A DNA stretch of 25,754 nucleotides from Nemertoderma westbladi (Eukaryota; Xenacoelomorpha; Nemertodermatida; Nemertodermatidae). The notes beneath the pieces are model-generated. The model did not search any database. It was not told the DNA's origin and saw only the letters and a list, made by a program, of their open reading frames with translations. The stretch's first letter is position 1; each line of letters begins with the position of its first letter. A program made the position numbers and the translations under genes. Positions 1 to 9,900 of this stretch are shown here, one piece after another. The stretch covers positions 126,001 through 151,754 of the forward strand of contig JAUCBJ010005600.1 in assembly GCA_032718475.1 (NCBI GenBank), written 5' to 3'.

Positions 1-889
1 AACCACAAAAATCAACTAAGAACTCCAGACCACTCACTCACTACAATGCTTTTTATCTGAAAATATATACTGCCTTTAACATACTAACATTCGACTGGGA
101 GCAATTACTTAGCTGAAAATGCCAACGACATGGAATTCCGTGGTTTAGGGATGTGATTTAGTGTGTTGGGCCTCAAACTGTGGTGAGATGAGAATGTAAA
201 GTACTGTATGTACGAGAGAGAGAGAGAGAGAGACCACCAACTGGTTGGTTTTCCTGTGACATGTCGGTCACCACCCAACCACTAATGTAGGCCTCCTTTA
301 CTATAAATAGCAATAGTTTAAGACAGTCAGGACATTATATCATTAATTCGATTCATGATAAAACTATTAAGTCTTGCCAAAATTGTATTACATTAGAAGT
401 TATTCGCTCCGTTTTATTTATTACCGGTACATATATTTCAGTCACTTTATTAGTAATATTCTCGTATACAGGTCTACACTTGTATTGTTGTTTACATGAA
501 ATATCAGTGAAATATAAACCTACCTGTTACCAATAGTGCAATAGTTAATTTTCCAACTGTTACGACAAAAGATAAACAACACGATTTTTGATTGATTACA
601 TTGGTGATAACAAATGCAACGTACCGGTTTAGGTTTAACCGTGTTTAAATTTGTTTTACCAAATTTATATATGTAATATGTATGATCACTAATCACTATG
701 CATCGTACTGTAGCTGTTACAGTACTACAGGTATTTGGCGCTATTGAAATAAAAAATACAACTATTATTATTATTATCAAACAAATTGATAACATATAGG
801 GAGGGAGTTTTGTAACAAAGTGCGTAATACATAAGCTAATAATAAATATAAATAAACAATGATATATTAATTGTATTTAACTCGATACC
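1..889. other. Intergenic AT-rich stretch, no supported gene
   Basis: I see no conserved coding sequence here. The stretch is AT-rich and contains one GA microsatellite. A 91-codon minus-strand frame at 520-795 begins with a hydrophobic run, but the run is encoded by a TTATTA-type simple sequence and has no other support. The region immediately before 890 presumably holds the promoter and 5' UTR of the plus-strand membrane-protein gene. No convincing TATA box was identified. Confidence 0.6.
214..233. repeat. GA dinucleotide microsatellite
   Basis: About ten uninterrupted GA units are visible in otherwise unique sequence. This is likely a length-variable simple repeat. Confidence 0.9.
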
Positions 890-1390
890 ATGGCACTAAT
901 GAAGCGATGCTGTTTCTGTTGGAGTCTGCGGGGTGGATCCTATCTGTCTGCCATCCACGTTATCATAAACTATATAATTGGATTCGCGCTAATCGCATGG
1001 CAACTGGCTGCTATGAACGCCCACATAGTTGTAAACGGCTGGTACGAACAACCAACGCTCATTAAAATATTCTTCATCCTCTTCATCCTACGACTGTTTT
1101 TCTACCTTTTCGTTATATTTTCATCGTTTCTTCTCATCTACGCGGTCTACAACTACCAAGCAAGCAGGTTCCTACCGTGGATTATATCTGTGCTTATAAG
1201 TTTCCTATACGATGTACCAGTGATGGCTTTATTCTGGGGGCTTCTCTGGCCAGATATGGGTGTTTATTTCAATATAGAAACAATATGGCTAATATTCTCT
1301 GTCGTTATGTACGCACTGTTTACGTTGCTTACTGTCTACGCTTTAGCATGCGTTTACACTTATTATAGAAAAATTAAATATTACGCCTGA
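890..1390 (+). CDS. Intronless four-transmembrane protein, LAPTM-like (tentative)
   Basis: A 166-residue frame runs from ATG (context ACCATGG, a good animal initiation context) to TGA with no intron. It has four hydrophobic segments, at about residues 17-42, 57-88, 93-121 and 129-158. The N-terminus is short and Cys-rich (RCCFCWSLRGG) and the C-terminus is short, basic and tyrosine-rich (YYRKIKYYA). The Cys-rich start followed by L-R-x-G and a first membrane span, with the four-span layout and short cytosolic tail, recalls lysosomal LAPTM4/5 proteins and related insect four-span proteins. That is a resemblance seen by eye only. If it holds, the protein would sit in endosomal or lysosomal membranes, and the tyrosines in the tail could be sorting signals. 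A second frame at 871-1065 is a shadow. Real gene: fairly likely. Family: uncertain. Confidence 0.62.
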   Translation: MALMKRCCFCWSLRGGSYLSAIHVIINYIIGFALIAWQLAAMNAHIVVNGWYEQPTLIKIFFILFILRLFFYLFVIFSSFLLIYAVYNYQASRFLPWIISVLISFLYDVPVMALFWGLLWPDMGVYFNIETIWLIFSVVMYALFTLLTVYALACVYTYYRKIKYYA

Positions 1391-1521
1391 AATCGTGTAC
1401 ACATTATATTTGTTTCTTGGACTACAAAACGCTTACAATGCAACTCGTCTTAAATATGATGACACATTACAAGCCGTTGCTTTTTGAGCTACTCTCACGT
1501 TCCACCCCAACCGAATAGCTT

Positions 1522-2291
1522 TTGGTGAACCTGAGGCAATTCACTAGACTAGCCTCTGTTAATACCCTAACACTCGGGTCCCCAATGCGACAAGGCGAGC
1601 TGACTGCCTTGGCAGATAAGCTTTCTCTTAGCGCAGTGGGTGTTCAAGAGCACCGAATGCAGACTGGACAGACTGATGAGGTTCTGATTAAGGACATGGG
1701 GAGCGGTTGGCGACTCGCCCTCGCGTCAGCAGATGATAGTGGCAATGGTGGAATTGGTCTATTGATGAATCCAACTGCACATGCAGCATTTGACCAAATA
1801 GACCAAATCTCCAACCGCATCATCCGCTGCCACTTCTCATGTTCTGGAAGACTGGCTAAAAAGTTTCCTAAAGTGGTTCTGATTGTGTGCTACTCTCCAA
1901 CTAGTGTTGCCCCTGTAGAGGAGGTGGAAAATTTCTACCACAATCTACAAGCAGCTACTGATGGAGTGGATCAGCAACATTCCTGGGAGACTTTAATGCA
2001 AGTCTGCATCAATCACCTACATCGCCCTGGGTCTATAGCGATAGTGTTCCGAAATTCCGAAATTCCGTCCATCTCCAGGATTTCATCTCTAAAAATGGAT
2101 TGATTTTAGTTGGAACCCAGTTCAACAACCGAACTGGAAAGCTATGGACTCATAGTGGACCCAGTGGCCACAAGTCCCAGATAGACCATATTTTGTTTCG
2201 TAGGAAATACAGGAGCACTATCCAAGACTGTAATGCTTTTACACATCGACCCTTCTCCAGTGATCACCGGCTTATTGAGGCCAAGGTATGA
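1522..2291 (+). pseudogene. AP-type endonuclease domain of the retrotransposon, frameshifted
   Basis: The first frame (1522 to about 1980) carries LSAVGVQEHRM, whose Glu is a metal-binding catalytic residue of the exonuclease-endonuclease-phosphatase fold, then GGIGLLMNP and VCYSPTS. The match then moves to another frame, where TFLGDFNA (GDFN at 1986-1997) is followed by GKLWTHSGPSGHKSQIDHI and finally SSDHRLIEAKV, with the catalytic Asp-His at about 2259-2270. One frameshift near 1975-1985 therefore separates the halves. The stop at 2289-2291 ends the second frame. The domain would have nicked target DNA for target-primed reverse transcription; this copy cannot encode it intact. Confidence 0.85.
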
Positions 2292-2652
2292 CTTAGTCTG
2301 AAGTGCTAGCAGAACAACGAAATCTGCCTTGCCGCGGCATGACTGGTCCTCTCTGTTGCAACAGCCAAGTGTGAGATCCAGCATCACACTATAACTGAGC
2401 AACAGGTATGAGGTTCTTGCCTTTGAGGCGGAAGATCACTGCGAGGGCTATACTGCCTTCACAGAAGCATTTAAGTTAGCAGTTGCAGAAACAGTTCTTG
2501 TATACCCTCGAAACTGGAAAAAGGCCCCCTGAAATGGCCACAGAATTCGGAAGTGCCGAAATGCCATCTATAAGGCGCAGATTGAGTCCCGTCGATTTGG
2601 GCACACTAGGACAGACAAGGATGCAGTTAAGGCTGCATCTAGGTACTTTAAG
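2292..2652 (+). pseudogene. Retrotransposon linker between endonuclease and reverse transcriptase
   Basis: Fragments in different frames look like the linker of RTE-type elements. One, at about 2575-2652, reads IESRRFGHTRTDKDAVKAAS and runs directly into the minisatellite as RYFKNHQPSHWEKK before a stop. This shows that the repeat unit arose from, or was inserted at, this retrotransposon codon stretch. Confidence 0.6.
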
Positions 2653-4207
2653 AACCACCAACCGAGTCACTGGGAGAAAAAGTGAACCAACCACCAACCG
2701 AGTCACTGGGAGAAAAAGCGAACCAACCACCAATCGAGTCACTGGGAGAAAAAGCGAACCAACCACCAACCGAGTTACTGGGAGAAAAAGCGAACCAACC
2801 ACCAACCGAGTCACTGGGAGAAAAAGCGAACCAACCACCAACCGAGTCACTGGGAGAAAAAGCGAACCAACTACCAACCGAGTCACTGGGAGAAAAAGCG
2901 AACCAACCACCAACCGAGTTACTGGGAGAAAAAGCGAACCAACCACCAACCGAGTTACTGGGAGAAAAAGCGAACCAACCACCAACCGAGTCACTGGGAG
3001 AAAAAGCGAACCAACCACCAACCGAGTTACTGGGAGAAAAAGCGAACCAACCACCAACCGAGTCACTGGGAGAAAAAGCGAACCAACCACCAACCGAGTC
3101 ACTGGGAGAAAAAGCGAACCAACCACCAACCGAGTCACTGGGAGAAAAAGTGAACCAACCACCAACCGAGTCACTGGGAGTGAAAGCGAACCAACCACCA
3201 ACCGAGTCACTGGGAGAAAAAGCGAACCAACCACCAACCGAGTCACTGGGAGAAAAAGTGAACCAACCACCAACCGAGTCACTGGGTGAAAAAGCGAACC
3301 AACCACCAACCGAGTCACTGGGAGAAAAAGTGAACCAACCACCAACCGAGTCACTGGGTGAAAAAGCGAACCAACCACCAACCGAGTCACTGGGAGAAAA
3401 AGTGAACCAACCACCAACCGAGTCACTGGGAGAAAAAGCGAACCAACCACCAACCGAGTCACTGGGAGAAAAAGTGAACCAACCACCAACCGAGTCACTG
3501 GGAGAAAAAGCGAACCAACCACCAACCGAGTCACTGGGAGAAAAAGCGAACCAACCACCAACCGAGTCACTGGGAGAAAAAGCGAACCAACTACCAACCG
3601 AGTCACTGGGAGAAAAAGCGAACCAACCACCAACCGAGTCACTGGGAGAAAAAGTGAACCAACCACCAACCGAGTCACTGGGAGAAAAAGCGAACCAACT
3701 ACCAACCGAGTCACTGGGAGAAAAAGTGAACCAACCACCAACCGAGTCACTGGGAGAAAAAGCGAACCAACCACCAACCGAGTCATTGGGAGAAAAAGCG
3801 AACCAACTACCAACCGAGTCACTGGGAGAAAAAGTGAACCAACCGCCAACCGAGTCACTGGGAGAAAAAGCGAACCAACCACCAACCGAGTCACTGGGAG
3901 AAAAAGCGAACCAACTACCAACCGAGTCACTGGGAGAAAAAGTGAACCAACTACCAACCGAGTCACTGGGAGAAAAAGTGAACCAACCGCCAACCGAGTC
4001 ACTGGGAGAAAAAGTGAACCAACCACCAACCGAGTCACTGGGAGAAAAAGCGAACCAACCACCAACCGAGTCACTGGGAGAAAAAGCGAACCAACCACCA
4101 ACCGAGTCACTGGGAGAAAAAGCGAACCAACCACCAACCGAGTCACTGGGAGAAAAAGCGAACCAACCACCAACCGAGTCACTGGGAGAAAAAGCGAACC
4201 AACTACC
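2653..4207. repeat. 36 bp minisatellite, about 43 copies, inside the retrotransposon
   Basis: The unit is 36 bp, with core ACCAACCGAGTCACTGGGAG followed by an A-run, then GCGAACC or GTGAACC. About 43 near-identical copies span 1.55 kb. Because 36 is divisible by three, several frames stay open on both strands: 12-residue plus-strand periods such as NQPPTESLGEKA and TTNRVTGRKSEP, and minus-strand periods such as GGWFAFSPSDSV. I regard these long frames as a consequence of the period, not as genes. Copy variants (GCG/GTG, CCA/CTA) alternate in ordered blocks, showing stepwise amplification. Confidence 0.97.
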
Positions 4208-4749
4208 AAGGATAAGGCTGAATCTGAAGCTGTGGTTGGAAAAAGGTTGGAAAGCCCACTTTGAGAATCTTCTAAACAATGACAGGGTGTTGCCTGATAA
4301 CTTTGAGGTACATCGTGTATCCGAGTTTGTGCTCACAGATATCTCCATAGGGGATATCTGTGAGCACGTCTCCTTTGCTGAAAACAAGACTGCAGCAAGG
4401 AGCATCAAGACCAATAGTGCCTGTGGAGTAGATTCGAAGTCTTATGGGGAGTCCTTCAGGACTTGCACCATTCTTATTTGTAATTGTGGTTGATGTTATA
4501 TGCATGTCCTTAGACCATCTTAATAAAGATGGGGTGATGGTAACACCCCCTACTGGCACAAGAAGTAGAGGAAAACCAGCAAAGTACTTTACTGATCTAG
4601 ACTTTGCTGATGACTTCGAGGTACTGTCAGGAGCACTAGTGGAAGCCCAAAGGCTCCTCTGCTCATTGGAGCAGGTTGCTTCTAGTGTTGGTCTTTTTGT
4701 AAACTCCAAGAAGACCAAAATCATGACAGTGAACCTAGACAGCCCTTAA
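4208..4749 (+). pseudogene. Reverse transcriptase remnant of the retrotransposon
   Basis: After the minisatellite, WKAHFENLLNN resembles the conserved segment just before the reverse transcriptase of RTE-like elements. ACGVD at about 4420-4432 begins a motif that normally leads into the fingers of the enzyme, but the sequence jumps almost at once to the PFLFVIVVD block. Roughly 100 or more codons therefore appear to be missing. The palm motif follows as LDFADD (FADD at 4603-4614), then LEQVASSVGLFVNSKKTKIM. The stop is at 4747-4749. The internal loss and the frame change near 4440 make it inactive. Confidence 0.83.
4329..4367. repeat. Perfect 15 bp inverted repeat (hairpin), 9 nt loop
   Basis: GTGCTCACAGATATC at 4329-4343 is followed by its exact reverse complement at 4353-4367, with loop TCCATAGGG. 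It lies inside the reverse transcriptase remnant, between the minisatellite and the deletion point. It may be a local templated-repair duplication. Confidence 0.9.
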
Positions 4750-5340
4750 AAAATGTCTGATCGTAAGGGCATATGCTAGGGGATGGCTTGCTTGAGCACG
4801 TGGATGACTTATGCTACTTGGGATCATGGATCAGAAAGTCAGGTGAAGTGGATACGTGAGGGGCAGGCATGAGCAGCGTTAAATAGTCTGCCCAGGATTT
4901 GGAAGTCTCATAGAATAAAACGGAACCTTAAGTTGGATTATTTATGGCAGTAATAGTACCAATACTATTATATGGTCCATGCTGGGCTCTAACTGCAGAG
5001 GATACCAAATCTCTGGGTGGCACTTTCACAAGAACCTCCGGGTTTATTGTGTCAAGTACAATGAACACATCCCCAATCAGACTCTATACAACAATGGAGG
5101 TGTTCCATTAGTCTTCCCTAGCTTGACAGTTAAACGGAACCGCCTTCGCTTTGCAGGACATTGCTTTCGCAATAGAGGCCCAACCAGTGCATAATCGTGT
5201 GTGCTTTGTCGGCCTCCTGGAGTGAATAAGCATGGTGGACAGCCCATGACTTTCTTGAGACGCATCTTAAAGGACACTGGCCTTGAAGATGCGAATGATC
5301 TAGCAATGGGTCATGGGTGATAGGGAGTTGTGGCGGCGCA
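4750..5340 (+). pseudogene. Retrotransposon C-terminal region, multiply broken
   Basis: Translation with frame changes shows YLGSWIRKSGEVD near 4818, LPRIWKSHRIKRN near 4890, a LNGTAFAL/RLRFAGHCF block near 5130-5160, and GDRELWRRN near 5320-5345. These follow the usual order in the C-terminal part of RTE-like proteins. Many stops interrupt it. The first 3' sequence past 5345 belongs to a separate MITE, so the retrotransposon ends near 5340-5375. Confidence 0.7.
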
Positions 5341-5378
5341 ATTTATTCTACAAGCCGACACAGCATTCTTAATGTATA

Positions 5379-5640
5379 TCGTAGCTTAAGATACATAAGG
5401 CCCCTAAGTCGATTTTTGTCGGATTTTACTTTTTTATGCAATTCCACTCATGTTCTATCAGCTGGTGAAGTTTTGCACATCTTAACCAAAGGGAAGTGAT
5501 AATTGCGTGGTAAAATGAAGCCCTATATTCCGGCGGACAATATTTTACTGCAGAAAGGCCATATATCTCTCTATATTTTATATAGGCTCTCTGAACAATT
5601 GCAATTTTTTACCTAGGGCCTTATGACACTTAAGCTACGA
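5379..5640. mobile_element. 262 bp MITE with terminal inverted repeats and TA duplication
   Basis: The left end TCGTAGCTTAAG (5379) and the right end CTTAAGCTACGA (to 5640) are exact inverse copies. The similarity continues inward for about 28 bp with few mismatches (CATAAGGCCC on both sides). TA dinucleotides at 5377-5378 and 5641-5642 flank the element, which is the target duplication expected of Tc1/mariner-type transposition. No transposase is encoded. It sits directly beyond the decayed retrotransposon. Confidence 0.82.
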
Positions 5641-5642
5641 TA

Positions 5643-7770
5643 TGTAATTTAATGCAGCTGCAATGCAGCATGCCGATATAGTAGTAGTAGTTGAGCAATT
5701 TTTAAGTATTAATTATTGTACTAGCATTTATTACTTTGAGAAAGACCCCACCCACCACGACTAACCGAGCTATTTATGCGCGTAAATATACAAAGAAACC
5801 ATGAAACTGAAACAATATTTAGATAACCAACTCACCCTTTTCCTGTAGAGGGCGAACTGGAGAGCGGCAAGGAAACTGTGGCAATCAACTCTTGGTATTG
5901 GTTGTACCGATATCTAAGTCTAGAGAATGTCGGAACATAGTCGATTCCTTGTAGTAAATGCCAGAATCTCGAGATACAGTAGGTCACTAACGAACGGATA
6001 TCCTCCTGAAATAAAATTCGGAGGTTGAGTTTTTATTTTACTTTTTTAATTTTTACAATTAACATTGAAATTATTTTCAATTAAAATAAACGCCTATTTT
6101 AATTACAGCGTAGTTTAAACATGGAAATAACAAAAACAGTTGTGCAGTACGCTGAAACCAAAATGTATTGAATACTCTACCAGAACGAGTAGTCTTTACA
6201 CGTACAGTAGTATAAGTAAGTGGTCCTTGGGTAACAGACAACTAACCAAACTGGTTAGTCAATGTCCAGGAATATGTAACGCAAAGTTCTATATATATTT
6301 TACCTTCAAGTAAAGTAAAGTGAAGTAAATTACGCACAAAGTCTAACGACTTATTTCCAGAACCCCCAGTCCCCCCAGAACTCCCCAGAGGAAACTCTAG
6401 TACTTATTTAGCATTTAAGGATGCGAGGCAGAGATACGCCCTGGCTAGTCCCTTAAACCATTCGTACCGAAACGAAAACAGCACCGGCGCCCAGGCGAGG
6501 GCTGAACCGCTGAACCAACAACCTCCGAGAGATGTGAATTCAATGTAACCCCTACACCAAGGTGGGCATGGGCCCTAACTACTACTTTGGTATTCTCGGA
6601 CGAAATTTGTAAGGACCAACTTGTTGACTTAAAAATTGATTACAATGCACACCTGGCGGTGCTCTAGCTTCAGACGACTGTTCAACTGTCCACGTCTTCG
6701 TTCAAGTTACATTCAAAACAATGTATATACATCAATAATGGATATCACATAAATGACATTTATTATGTTCTCTAATGAACAGAAGGCGGCACATAATTAT
6801 TGACCTTTAAATAAGTAAGTTTACTATTGATTTTAAAATTAAGAAAATCCTCTGCCTGACTAATTCTATATATTTTAGACAAGATTGTTAAATTACATTT
6901 ATATTTTTTACTAATTACTGTAAATCGTGCTATATTATATCTTATTGTACGTGATACCGGATCTCGGTGTAATAAAATTAATATAATAAGTTTACTATAT
7001 TATTAGAAGACCGTTAGGACTTCTTACTGTAAAAGTATTCACTATCTATCTATGTATGTATCGTATCTTATTATGTATCGTATCGTATCGTCCGTCAATA
7101 AAAGTTATATCAAACGACGTAGCTCAACCCCAGGATGTGGAAAAAAGTTTCGAAAAATTATTAAAGTGTATTTTTTTTATTTCGAAAAAGAGCCCCATAA
7201 CACGAAAATTGCCATAGACTCAATGATAGAAACACCAGCACTGCTGGTTCTCATAAGGGCCTAGTAAGCTATTACTATTGATTGAATGGCTAGGCTCAAA
7301 CTACTCTCTGCATACTCTCTATATTACTTACTAAATTTTTTACTCTCTCACTCTATCCCAGACAAGTAATCAAATATAATCGATCAACAACTGTTAGTTT
7401 GTAATGTAATAATATCCCGCCAGCTAAATAGCTCTTCCCAGTGTGTCAACTAATAATATATTATTGTAGTATTTTAGGCCTATACATGTTATTGTAGCTC
7501 AAGCCAATCAGGGATCTAAATACCAGAACACGTTCTTCTTCCTTTTCTTCATCATGTCCAAAAATCAGCGGAAAAATAGAGACAGAAAAGAAACTAAGAG
7601 CTTCTTAATAAATACGATAATGTTACACATTAAATATTATTGCATAACAATACAAAATAAGGAAACGAAGAACAACCAACAAGTACTACAATGAAATATA
7701 AGGTGACGGTTACTTTGCTAAAATAATATCGTGTTACAAAACCACACGTCCGGCGTCAACCGAGCTGCCA
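5643..7770. other. Intergenic stretch, no supported gene
   Basis: This is AT-rich sequence without recognisable coding conservation. A GC-richer patch at about 6355-6590 may be an old interspersed repeat, but I could not assign it. A 70-codon plus-strand frame at 7052-7264 has simple-sequence composition and no motif. Any further exons or the 3' UTR of the minus-strand gene ending at 7771 would have to lie here. I saw no AATAAA on the minus strand close to 7771; the nearest plus-strand TTTATT is about 600 bp away. Confidence 0.5.
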
Positions 7771-8721
7771 CTAATCCTCTGTACGGGAGGAGCGTCCAAG
7801 CGGAAGATAGCTTCTCGTTCCGGCGACCCGCCGTCCTGGGGACATCCGATCTCTCCCGAATACATGCCAACCGCGGACAGCCAGACCCGATCGGGCTTCG
7901 TGTTTTCTACCCCTGCGACCCCCCCGGGACCTCATGAACCCAGTGAAACTCGGTTGGATCATGCGGATGACATCTTCGATGGTACCGAATCTAGAGCGAA
8001 TCGTTTCTTCGCCGTCTTCAAGGGATTTCTTCAACAAGGAATCTTCATTATCTGTAGTTGCTGCAGCGGCAGCATCCTCGTCGTTCAATTTATCATCAAT
8101 CACAGATTCGTCATCATCTATATCATCTACGATAACATTAAACTCGACGGTCTCTGAAGTTGGATCAGTATTGTCAACGTTGTCGGCTTTGTCAACGTTG
8201 TTGGCTTTGTCAACGTTGTCGGCTTTGTCAATGTTGTCGGCTTTGTCAACGTTGTCGGCTTTGTCAAAGTAGTCGGTTTTGTCAAAGTTGTCGGCTTTGT
8301 CAAAGTTGTCGGCTTTGTCAAAGTTGTCGGCTTTTTCAGCGTTGTCGGTTTCCTTACTCATGTCTTTCGCATTTACCTCGTCACCATTATCAATAATATC
8401 ATCGATCGCAGGTTCAATGATCGAAATAGTGTTAGTCGTAACATCCGGCTCAGCGGTCAAGTCATCATCGAGAATCATAAACGGCGGCGGATAAATAACG
8501 CGATCCATCGGCTGGGGTTGGTGTTGACTGGGATCGAAACCTTCAACAAACATGTCGTCATCGTCGGCGGATAATTCATCAACCCTATCCAAAATGAATA
8601 CGACAACACCCCCCACAACCAGGAGCACCAGCGCGGCTGCGGTAATACCTACAGCGTAATTCTTAATTTGTCGGGAATTCTTCTCTTTCACGACTCGCGT
8701 AGAAAACTCGCCCTGGTTCAT
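7771..8721 (-). CDS. Unrecognised type II membrane protein with acidic K-A-D-N-x-D repeat ectodomain
   Basis: The 316-codon frame starts at ATG 8721 with an in-frame TGA shortly upstream, so this is a genuine first coding exon. Residues 1-20 are short and basic. A strong membrane span follows at about 22-45 (ITAAALVLLVVGGVVVFIL). The basic flank inside predicts type II orientation. Residues 51-125 are acidic. Residues 126-183 hold about nine to ten six-residue repeats, K-A-D-N-[F/V/I]-D. Residues 190-245 are acidic again (DDIDDDE). The tail from about 264 changes abruptly to GC-rich, Arg/Gly-rich sequence containing RGGRRGRK, a possible dibasic processing site. That change may mean the true exon ends earlier at a splice donor (candidate GGG|GTAGAA near 7910) and that the last 45 or so residues are intronic. 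I recognise no family. Confidence 0.68.
   Translation of the reverse strand: MNQGEFSTRVVKEKNSRQIKNYAVGITAAALVLLVVGGVVVFILDRVDELSADDDDMFVEGFDPSQHQPQPMDRVIYPPPFMILDDDLTAEPDVTTNTISIIEPAIDDIIDNGDEVNAKDMSKETDNAEKADNFDKADNFDKADNFDKTDYFDKADNVDKADNIDKADNVDKANNVDKADNVDNTDPTSETVEFNVIVDDIDDDESVIDDKLNDEDAAAAATTDNEDSLLKKSLEDGEETIRSRFGTIEDVIRMIQPSFTGFMRSRGGRRGRKHEARSGLAVRGWHVFGRDRMSPGRRVAGTRSYLPLGRSSRTED
8173..8346 (-). repeat. 18 bp coding tandem repeat (six residues)
   Basis: This is an in-frame 18 bp repeat within the type II membrane-protein gene. Each unit encodes K-A-D-N-x-D, with x being Phe, Val or Ile. The DNA units are similar but not identical (GTCAACGTTGTCGGCTTT versus GTCAAAGTTGTCGGCTTT on the plus strand), forming two sub-blocks. 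Unit changes respect the reading frame and chemistry, which suggests the repeat is translated. Confidence 0.9.
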
Positions 8722-9771
8722 TGCGAGTTGTAATAAGAATCGAACGTCAGCAGATCAAATATTATAGATTTAAACACTGTTTCTATAAAGCTTACTCTGA
8801 TAGATTTGTAGGCCTATTAATTACAGTAGTAGGCTATGGAGCAACCTCTACATAATTTTGTAATTGAACTTTCTAATAGAAAATGTTCTATAGAATAATG
8901 ATGTGGTTGCACTATAGTGTGTGACCCCATTTTACTGAAATTTTTTAACCATTTTTGAATTGCTTTATTAGTATTTTTTTAAATAAGTTACTTGATTCTG
9001 CACATTTTTTCCAGGTAATAATGTCTGGTGTAGTTTTATGGAATCTATGTAGTTTTATTGAAAAATGAGAAATGATTTTCTTTTTGTTTTCAATATTGAA
9101 TTTATTAGCTATATTTTTGGTCTTTGCATTGTAGGTCCTTGTGAACTACGAAGTAATTCAGGTTACAAACACGATATTTTTCATTCCAGAAGCAGAAAGT
9201 ATATAACTAGTGTAATAAGAAGGTGTTTTGATTGAAATTATTTGAACAGATACGAAAATTTAATTGCCTAGCTAGATTTTGTTCATAATAAATATTTTTA
9301 CAATGTCGTTTTTTAAACACGTTCACATTAAGAAACTATTTAGCAGGTCCATATAAATTCGTTTTAGAGTAAATTTAAATAATCTCGAGCCAATGCGATT
9401 TAGGATATAAACTACATCATAATAGTATTATATATTACTTTCACATAGAAACTATTATTACTTTAGTATAACAACGGCGTCTTGTAATCGTTCAAATATC
9501 AATAATTAATCAAAACAAAAAAAAATAGAAAATCTGAGACCAAACATGGGGGCTCTGAAATAAAAACTAATATTTCTAGAACATGAATTGCATTTTCATG
9601 TTTTGAACATTTTCCCGGCAAAATTATATTTTTGACACTCTTTAAAATGTTCTAGAACAAAAACAATGTTTTTTTTCAAACAAGAGGTTCTGGACAATTT
9701 TATACACTCACAGGAACTAGGTTACTAAATAGGAAGTACAAAAATGGGCACTTGTACGATGGTTGATAAGG
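8722..9771. other. AT-rich spacer, no supported gene
   Basis: I found no conserved coding sequence. The stretch just above 8722 is the presumed promoter side of the minus-strand membrane-protein gene and includes a weak TATA-like CTTTATAGA (minus strand, about 8782-8792). Two TTCTAGAA palindromes lie at 9574 and 9650. Confidence 0.5.
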
Positions 9772-9900
9772 GGTCACGCAAATTTTTCCGATTTTTGACC
9801 CCCCTCCCTCCCCGTCACAAAGTGTCACACAAAGCTCTACCCCCCCCCCCCCCCTGTCACATTAGACAATTTGTAATACCCCCCCCCCCCCCCCCCCCCA
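9772..9900. repeat. C-rich interspersed repeat, copy A
   Basis: It contains GTCACGCAAATTTTTCC, then CCCGTCACAAAGTGTCAC and CAAAGCTCTACC before long C-runs. It shares the order 'GTCACAAA-TGTCAC-CAAGCTCTACC-C-run' with copies at 10136 and 17852, so it belongs to one repeat family. C-run lengths are likely to be error-prone. Confidence 0.75.

Larger units (their letters stand above)
1522..5340 (+). mobile_element. Decayed non-LTR retrotransposon (RTE-like), interrupted by a minisatellite
   Basis: The order endonuclease, linker, reverse transcriptase, C-terminal region is that of a single-ORF non-LTR retrotransposon. The endonuclease shows VQEHRM, a GDFN box, QIDHILFRR and SDHR. The reverse transcriptase shows PFLFVIVVD and FADD. 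The tail shows YLGSWI and a RLRFAGH-like stretch, ending near GDRELWRRN. Wording and order resemble the RTE/craniofacial-development-protein-2-like class, which is my inference. The element is dead: it has frameshifts, stops, a large loss inside the reverse transcriptase, and an expanded 36 bp minisatellite in the linker. Both ends are approximate. I found no poly(A) tail or target-site duplication. Confidence 0.85.

Noticed and set aside
520-795. Minus-strand 91-codon frame with a hydrophobic start resembling a signal peptide
   Set aside because: The hydrophobic run comes from a TTATTATTA simple sequence, and the rest has no motif or coding character.
2476-4493. Frames of 268, 577, 588 and 603 codons on both strands
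   Set aside because: They are produced by a stop-free 36 bp minisatellite whose period is a multiple of three. Four overlapping frames cannot all be genes, and none has non-repetitive support apart from retrotransposon remnants.
7052-7264. Plus-strand 70-codon frame
   Set aside because: It starts in a TATC/ATCG simple repeat and has no family resemblance.
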